64,000 nucleotides of DNA, from assembly GCA_037501455.1 (NCBI GenBank), contig CM074858.1, forward strand, positions 37,631,001-37,695,000, given 5' to 3'. Origin of the DNA: Lantana camara (lineage: Eukaryota; Streptophyta; Magnoliopsida; Lamiales; Verbenaceae). Below, piece after piece: positions 59,246 through 64,000 of the stretch (the stretch's first letter is position 1; the number at the start of each line of letters is the position of its first letter). The notes beneath the pieces were generated by a model that worked only from the letters and a program-made list of their open reading frames with translations, was not told where the DNA came from and did no database searches. The position numbers were made by a program, and so were the translations under genes.

Positions 59246-61581
59246 TGTAGCACCCTAACCCCCAGGGCACTACATCCCCTGCACTATAGCCTCGATCCAC
59301 GTATGAAATGGAAAATCCATACATAAACCAAAACTATAGCGAACGGGTGACAATAAAAATGACGAGCTAGGCGGGACACTCCCCAACATAAATAAAGCAA
59401 AACATGAATTCAAAAGCGGAAGCAATAACTCAAATATACATATAGGTACCATATTTATGGAATAGATACGTATAGGTACCAACTTAACTATCAATACATT
59501 ATCATCTCTTTATAATATACATACTCCGGTACTCAAAATGTACTAATAATGATCATAACATGAGATACCAAAAAGTGCTATACTTGAAGTACAATATTAG
59601 ACCCGTGAGAATGCAAAACTTGACCGGACACCCGCCTAGCACGTCCAAGCGCTCAAGTACCTGAAAAATGAAGTATTAGTCTACCGAAGACTGAGTGAGG
59701 GGTAATAATTATATATAACACACATCACATGCAAGTTGTAGCCTCGGGTGAAGACTTTGGAAGTGAAATAGATAAATAGTTCGAGAAACTTGTTCTTTGC
59801 TCGAGATTACAACTAATCATTTTAACAGTTTAACTTAATCATTTCATGAACATGTGACCCCGGCGAGCAGGGGCGATTCTCCAACCTTTACACCAAACGT
59901 GACAATACGTGCTTGCTTTATCAATTCAATACATGATCATACAATTCCATTTAGTGCTCACACAGACAGTTTCATGCTTGAAATCATGCAATAACCCGAG
60001 GATAACCCGACATGCCGGATTAATCCCCAGTCTCCTTCTTCCTCCGGGTGATAGTGAGTTTGCAAGGCTCAACTATCCATGACATGTTGTGTGTAGGGGA
60101 CATGACCCCCTAGACACGGAACTCCTTCCACCACTAATCTCCTAGTGGCTTCGGGGGTGATCCCAACAATGTGAGGATAATTCAGGAGTTACCCCGTCAG
60201 CCCTTGCTTTCCCGGTTGGCTCAAGAATTACCCTCGGGCCCACGTGCAATCATGTACTCGCCAAACTTGCTTGAAAATCATGACAATCATGGCTTGCTTG
60301 CTTGAAATGTTTATAACTTGGAAAACGTTTATAAATATAATACGTTTTGACCGAAAATAGCATATAAAGGTCATAGGGTTCATTTTATTGAAAACAAAAC
60401 CTCACCTTCTTTTACAAAATATAACAAGGATATGCTCTACGGAGCCTGCTCCTCGTCCAAGACCTCGTGACCTGTGCAAACACGACGTGTATTCGCGAGA
60501 CATGACCTAAAATGGACCAAATATGACGAACGGCAGAAATGTATCGAGATGATGAGGAAAGTGCAATGTGGCATGATAACATGTTGTTTCAGTACATATT
60601 AGCACATATAGTAGCAATTCGGGGTCAAAGAAGTCGTTGGATCGAGGGGCTATTTTCATAATTTTATGCAGAGAATTTTGTTCTGCATTCCAGGTGGGAA
60701 CGGCCGTTCCGGACCCCTTTGACAAATGGGAACGGTCGTTCCCATGAATCCCCAAAATCGTGCCAACGTTTTTCCAGTTTAAAACGTGCCTAGCTGGGAC
60801 CGGCCCTTCCGGCACCAAGGCTAAAATGGGAACGACCGTTCCCATGGTCGGCCGCCTAGTTCATTGAAAAGGTGGGAACGCCCGTTCCCACAATGCCTTG
60901 AGGCTGGGAACGGTCGTTCCCAGTTCTGCAACTGGAAAGAAACAGAGAAGAACAGAGCATCTACGGGAAGCAACAAAGCAAGCAACAATTTCCATTCTTT
61001 GATCAACCAAACTATGATTTTCTGGGAATATGATGCATATATGTCCAAGAAATGATAACCTAACACTTAAACACTTAAGTCATGAAATAGCATCAAGGTT
61101 TCAAGTTTCCAAACTCATGCTCACCTTGATCATTCAAGCTCAAATTCATGCACAAATCATGCCATAATTCAACAAATAATCACCTAATCATACTTCCAAC
61201 TAGAATTAATCCATCTAACACATAATCCTCAAACCCTAGCTCAATCAAATATGCACAAGAATCATCCATTCATGCACAACCAACCTTGAAGATGAAAATA
61301 TGAAAATAGATGATGATGATTGTGATCAACTCCCAAAGCTTGACAAATTTCTTGAGATTCTTGACAAAATAGATGAAAATCACTTCTTCTCTTTTCCCTT
61401 GAAGAACCGAGAGTGAAAGGAAGCAAATTCTTGGGAAATTTGATGATAATGGATCAAGGAAGATCATGGAATGTATATTACGTGATTCACCAACATTGAT
61501 TTTTGTGAAATATGCTAATTGCCAATTAATCCCTTAATTTGTGAATTTATACAATCAAGTAGGCAACCATTTGAATTAGGC
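59246..61581 (-). repeat. Element C right (5') LTR, truncated
   Basis: Matches 51802-54136 and then stops abruptly at TTAGGC (61576-61581), where unrelated plus-oriented LTR sequence begins. The palindrome cluster is at 60696-60923. Confidence 0.9.
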
Positions 61582-64000
61582 GTGGAGTTTAAAGTTTATA
61601 TATTTACTTGCTTATTATGATTTCATTATATTATTGTGTGCCTTATACATTCCTATGTATTTATATGAATTAACTGTTAATGTGAAATTCATGAATTAAG
61701 TGATAATGTGTTTAATTGTATTATGTGACTTTAATTGATCATTTCATGAAATTTATGGACTTAATTGCATAACTTGGTTTGGAGCTAATGGATCTTTTAG
61801 GTAGGGATATTACTTGATTACATTCATTTAAATAACCTAGGGACTTGTTTGCAAATTGGGTGCAATTGTTATGTTTAGTGGATGATATAATATCATATAT
61901 GCATTCTTCTTCCACACACTCTCATACATTACATACACACAAGAACATCACACACACACACACACACTAAGAATCTGTTTTTACACATTCAAGAGAGAGG
62001 AAGGAAGATTTCATCTAATCCTAGCTATTTTGAGGAACTTTGGAGCTAGATCATCAACATCACCACATCTTCACCTCATCATTTCTCTTCTTTCATTTCA
62101 AGGTAGATATTGGAGAATATTTGAAATCCTTGATTGAGCACATGAGTAGGGTTTGATGTTAGCTTGATGCTTTTATGTGTAGTCATGATTAGAAGCATGT
62201 TTGGCTCATATTTCCTTCATTTCTTGCATAAAACATGAGGATATGTAAAAGTTGGTATATATGAATAATTATGGGGTTTTGGGGCTTAATTCTTGGTGAT
62301 TTGATGCATATTTATTGGTTTGATTGTTGTATAGTTGAAGTATATTATGTATATGTTATGTTTGAGCATTTTTATTGGATTGAATTTGGTGTTTGGGTTG
62401 GTTTTGCATGGAAACCCCTGTTTTCTCCCCTGTTTTTCTGTCACGCACAGGTGACACGGGCGTGTCACCTTTGCTTTGTTTTGGGTGACACGGGGGTGCA
62501 GGTTGGCTGGTGTGGTTTCTCTGTACCGTGACACGGGGGTGTCACGGCTTGCCTTGTTTTGGTGACACGGGCGTGTCACCTTCTTTTGCACGCATTTGGT
62601 CCGCTGTACCGTGACACGGGGGTGTCACGGCTTAGTGCATTTTTGTGACACGGGCGTGTCACCCTCTATTTTCATGCATATTGTTTTGCGTGCTTAGATG
62701 TACGTGTACGTGTTATATACTTGGTTTATTGACAATCTTGCTCGTATTTGACATTCATTAAATCATTATTGCATAACATATTGGTGCATAACTTTGCCGT
62801 TCGTCATAATTGGTTCATTCGAGTCGAGTCTTATTTCACAATTGTCCTTGTTGCACAGATCACGGTCCCGGTTTCGAGGAGCCCGCTCAGTAGGGTGCTC
62901 TCTTGCTTTCTTTTGGTCGTCTGGTCAGGTGAGGTTTAATTTCTAGATATATAGAACCCTTACAACCCCTATGTGACTATTTCGGCCAAAATGTATATAT
63001 ATATCTATAGTTTGCGAACTTTATGACTTTCAAATGACTTGATAAAATTGATTGATTGATTGACGGATTGATCGTATTGGGTGAGTATTGAATTGCACTG
63101 TGGGCCCGAGGATAGTGGCTCGAGCCAACCGGGAAAGTATGGGCTGACGGGTAACTCGAGTGCTATCCTCACCATTTGGGATGACCCCTGAACCCCCTAG
63201 GAGATTAGGGGAGGAAGGAGTTCCGGGCTTAGGGATTCATGTACCCTCTACCCAGACTGATTGGATGGTGGGGCCTTGCAATCCCACCATCACCCGGAGG
63301 AAGAAGGATGGACTGAAACTGCTAATTGTGCACAGTAAATAATTGCTTGATCACCTAATCACCTAATAAATTGATTGATTGTACACGGTCGGAGCAAGGT
63401 TGGAGAATTGCCCTCACTCGCCGGGCCACATATTGATTGTATTGAACTGAATTAATTGATAAACTGAATTAGTGGTAATCTCGGGCGATATTACCTTTTC
63501 ATCTTACTTTTGGTGTTGTGAATTTCTAAAAACTATTACCCGAGATTATAACTTGCATGTATCTGCGCATATATTTATTTATACCCCTCGCTTAGTCCGT
63601 TTGGACTGACACCTCAACTTTTCAGTTTTTGCAGGTTTCGTGCTAGGCGGGAATTAGAGTCTGGTTTGTCTTTAATTTGGGTCTAGCTCACTCCACCTCA
63701 TATTTTGTTCGTCTATTAAAACTTGATACATGTTGTAGCTTGTTTTGGTATATTTTGGGAATTGATAATGTATTGTATTGTATTGTATGAAATGTTGGTA
63801 TCTATATGTATTAACGCTTTTGCTTCCGCTATTTTTATTGCTCTGAGTTGTTTTGGTTTTAATTGAGGGTACCCGCCTAGCTATCGTTTTTTTTTATTGT
63901 CTCCCGTTCGCTATAGTTTCGGTTCATGTATGAATTGCCCGTTTCATATGTGGATTGAGCCTATAGTGCGGGGGATGTGGCGCCTAGCATTCCGGGTGCT
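61582..64000 (+). repeat. LTR of related gypsy family G, plus orientation, cut at both ends
   Basis: The right end (63895-64000) corresponds to the inverted left terminus of LTR C (CCCGTTCGCTATAGTTT, GCGGGGGATGTGG, GGGTGCT). 63100-63300 matches LTR C around 52560-52760 inverted. The left end is truncated at the junction with C, because the usual TGTAACGCCC start is missing. Contains six palindromic units at 62449-62662. The interior of this element, if present, lies beyond the window. No gene seen. Confidence 0.8.
62449..62662. repeat. Six palindromes GTGACACGGGCGTGTCAC-type in LTR G
   Basis: Units at 62449-62470, 62484-62500 (degenerate), 62526-62547, 62561-62580, 62609-62630 and 62645-62662. 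Two kinds of arm alternate: GGTGACACG/CGTGTCACC and CCGTGACAC/GTGTCACGG, each self-complementary. Confidence 0.9.

Larger units (their letters stand above)
51802..61581 (-). mobile_element. Ty3/gypsy chromodomain retrotransposon C, right LTR truncated
   Basis: The minus-strand element has a left (3') LTR at 51802-54442 and a right (5') LTR at 59246-61581. The right LTR lacks the outermost roughly 306 bp that the left LTR has, so no target duplication can be tested. Primer site (59224-59237), gag, protease, RT, RNase H, integrase and chromodomain-like end are in gypsy order. Gag-pol carries at least eight stops and one frameshift. LTR divergence looks like about 2% in the parts I compared, but is uneven (about 8 in 100 near 53050). 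Confidence 0.93.

Noticed and set aside
61582..61592. TG at 61583 as the true start of LTR G
   Set aside because: The related LTRs begin TGTAACGCC or similar and carry about 100-200 bp that is missing here, so the left end is a truncation rather than a terminus.
62271..62591. Frames on both strands across the palindromes of LTR G
   Set aside because: Palindromic repeats create mirrored open frames on both strands. The sequence is LTR.

Overview
The window is plant nuclear DNA, almost certainly from an angiosperm. The evidence is nested Ty1/copia and Ty3/gypsy LTR retrotransposons with initiator-tRNA-Met primer sites, a PIF/Harbinger transposon with its MYB-like partner gene, a hAT-type MITE, and one intron-containing host gene with plant-type splice sites. 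About 85% of the window is retrotransposon. No rRNA, tRNA, CRISPR array or bacterial-type operon was seen. The species cannot be named from the sequence alone.

Layout. 1-18452: non-autonomous LTR element A (minus orientation, LARD-like: about 3.2 kb LTRs and about 3.3 kb of non-coding interior). Its right LTR is split at 7605-17697 by a complete Copia element with TSD CTATG, a 2.28 kb leader, and a gag-pol frame broken by two stop codons. 18453-23554: an LTR fragment (D) split by a second, shorter LARD-like element B (18714-23364, TSD TTATG). A and B share short non-coding islands and a hairpin tandem array. 24089-24569: hAT-like MITE. 24646-39330: chromodomain-type gypsy element E (minus, TSD TTATT) with very long 4.2 kb LTRs, broken gag and pol, and an unbroken extra ORF upstream of gag.

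39331-51801 is the only gene-bearing island. It holds a three-exon twin-CX9C Cmc1-like mitochondrial assembly gene (39552-42202), whose start codon lies about 220 bp from element E. Next come a decayed Harbinger transposase (44606-46060) with its MYB/SANT accessory gene (46420-47494). After these, on the opposite strand, are three small, uninterrupted, mutually diverged Myb/SANT-like genes (48068-51193). All three carry a phase-0 intron at the same place as the Harbinger accessory gene, and this is my best candidate for an undescribed gene set. A possible orphan last exon with a membrane tail (51689-51801) is cut by the next element.

51802-61581: chromodomain-type gypsy element C (minus), heavily mutated, with its right LTR truncated. 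61582-64000: an LTR of a related family (G) in plus orientation, running off the window. The LTRs of A, C and G each carry a cluster of short palindromes around the same ACGG-S-CGT-like core. The arms differ between families but remain self-complementary, a second candidate for something undescribed.

The nested insertions give a relative order. Copia is younger than A, and B is younger than D. Stop codons in the dead elements are dominated by apparent CAG/CAA/CGA to TAG/TAA/TGA changes, as expected from deamination of methylated cytosine in silenced plant transposons.
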